Source: CAYRIF01 sp964424205 (GTDB taxonomy: Bacteria; Bacteroidota; Bacteroidia; Cytophagales; Cyclobacteriaceae). From it: a stretch of DNA of 15,758 bases. The DNA lies in NCBI GenBank assembly GCA_964424205.1, contig CAYRIF010000056.1:1-15758 (forward strand), written 5' to 3'. Under the pieces are notes generated by a model that had not been told where the DNA came from, did not search any database, and was given only the letters and a program-made list of their open reading frames with translations. Numbering within the stretch: position 1 is the first letter of the stretch; the number at the start of each line of letters is the position of its first letter. A program made the translations under genes and the position numbers. Shown here piece after piece: positions 15,163 to 15,758 of this stretch.

Positions 15163-15344
15163 TGTCGCTTTATATAATGAATTAGATTTTCAATTATGTC
15201 AATCATTGCCCCTTTTAGAAACCTTTCAAAGCCATCTTCTTAGAAGGTGTGGTTTTTATTTATCTAAAGCAAAGTAGCTAAAAAACTAATGAGCAGCAAA
15301 TTAAGAATTAGAAATTAATAATCAGAAACTAAACAACAATTTAC

Positions 15345-15352
15345 TATTTTTG
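15345..15352 (+). promoter_or_regulatory. Candidate -7 element before the Nudix gene
   Basis: TATTTTTG fits TAnnTTTG exactly but sits only 4 nt before the ATG at 15357, and no -33 box is seen around 15324-15328. If used, transcription would begin at or within a few bases of that ATG. Confidence 0.35.
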
Positions 15353-15356
15353 GCAG

Positions 15357-15758
15357 ATGGACGAAATGATAAACCCCTGGAAAAAACTTACTGAAAAAAT
15401 TATTTATGATAACCCATGGATTAATGTACAGGAGCATCAAGTGATTAACCCAAGTGGCGGGAACGGAATTTATGGCAAGGTAATTTTCAAAAATAAAGCC
15501 ATTGGTATTATACCCATTGATGATGATGGAAACACTTGGTTGGTAGGTCAGTACCGATACACATTGGATGAATATTCTTGGGAAATTCCTATGGGAGGCG
15601 GCCCTCTTAATGAAGGTATATTAGAAGCGGCTAAAAGGGAGTTGAAAGAGGAGACGGGTATCACCGCTACAAAATGGACTAATATCATGCGTATCCATAC
15701 TTCTAATTCTGTGACAGATGAGGAGGGGTTTGTATTTTTAGCACAGGAATTGACGCAA
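15357..15758 (+). CDS. Nudix hydrolase (partial, runs off window)
   Basis: This is the N-terminal 134 codons of a Nudix-family hydrolase, open to the last base of the window. The complete Nudix box is present: G-x5-E-x7-REL-x-EE-x-GI in GGGPLNEGILEAAKRELKEETGI, which binds the metal that activates water for cleavage of nucleoside-diphosphate-linked substrates. The upstream TWLVGQYRYTLDEYSWEIPMG pattern and the following HTSNSVTDE resemble the ADP-sugar/ADP-ribose pyrophosphatase group (NudF-like), so that substrate class is likely but not proven. Two starts are possible, ATG at 15357 and ATG at 15366; the candidate -7 element so close upstream slightly favours the second or a leaderless transcript. 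Confidence 0.9.
   Translation, partial: MDEMINPWKKLTEKIIYDNPWINVQEHQVINPSGGNGIYGKVIFKNKAIGIIPIDDDGNTWLVGQYRYTLDEYSWEIPMGGGPLNEGILEAAKRELKEETGITATKWTNIMRIHTSNSVTDEEGFVFLAQELTQ

Larger units (their letters stand above)
15116..15356. other. Divergent intergenic region between rnhB and the Nudix gene
   Basis: This 241-nt stretch has no gene. It holds the palindrome at 15137-15162 and a weak stem CATCTTC-TTA-GAAGGTG with a following T-rich tail at about 15231-15255. The low-complexity stretch at about 15297-15340 consists of short ATTA/AGAA runs. A -7-like element precedes the Nudix gene. Promoters for both divergent genes must lie here, but no complete -33/-7 pair is evident for either. Confidence 0.5.

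Noticed and set aside
15231..15255. Intrinsic terminator upstream of the Nudix gene
   Set aside because: The stem is short with a wobble and a bulge, and no + strand gene lies immediately upstream for it to terminate.

Overview
The window looks like chromosomal DNA from a Bacteroidota bacterium, probably of the Cytophagales/Flavobacteriia side. The evidence is a full-length SprA (the type IX secretion outer-membrane translocon, found only in this phylum), a DUF4837 lipoprotein, TAnnTTTG-type -7 promoter elements, little sign of Shine-Dalgarno sequences and AT-rich intergenic DNA. Placement below phylum is a guess.

Layout. Positions 1-188 are non-coding and carry short repeats. On the + strand follow a DUF4837 lipoprotein (195-1295), NADP-malic enzyme maeB (1369-3648), ruvA (3645-4238, overlapping maeB by 4 nt) and the very large sprA (4257-11441, TTG start, 18 nt after ruvA). 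A 652-nt gap (11442-12093) is filled mostly by an AT-rich tandem array with a ~98-bp unit: four full units and two degenerate ones, with hairpin potential inside each unit. Then come gcvH (12094-12471), a VanZ-like membrane protein (12481-12870) and a TonB-family energy transducer (13003-13674) closed by a strong intrinsic terminator (13691-13729). The order ruvA-sprA-gcvH-vanZ-tonB is one I recognise as recurrent in Bacteroidota. A small two-gene module follows: a 60-aa unknown protein overlapping a DxD nucleotidyltransferase (13855-14521). It has its own candidate promoter and a pair of AAGTACTT palindromes over the -33 region. rnhB lies on the - strand (14531-15115), converging on the module with a 9-nt gap. 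After 241 nt of non-coding DNA containing a palindromic repeat, a Nudix hydrolase starts at 15357 and runs off the window end.

How the genes relate. SprA is the translocon of the T9SS, which powers protein export and, in gliders, motility. The TonB protein could energise outer-membrane processes, but a direct T9SS role is not shown here. maeB, ruvA, gcvH and rnhB are housekeeping genes. The two parts most worth a second look are the tandem hairpin array between sprA and gcvH, and the small-protein/nucleotidyltransferase pair, which has the architecture of a toxin-antitoxin-like or defence-like accessory module.
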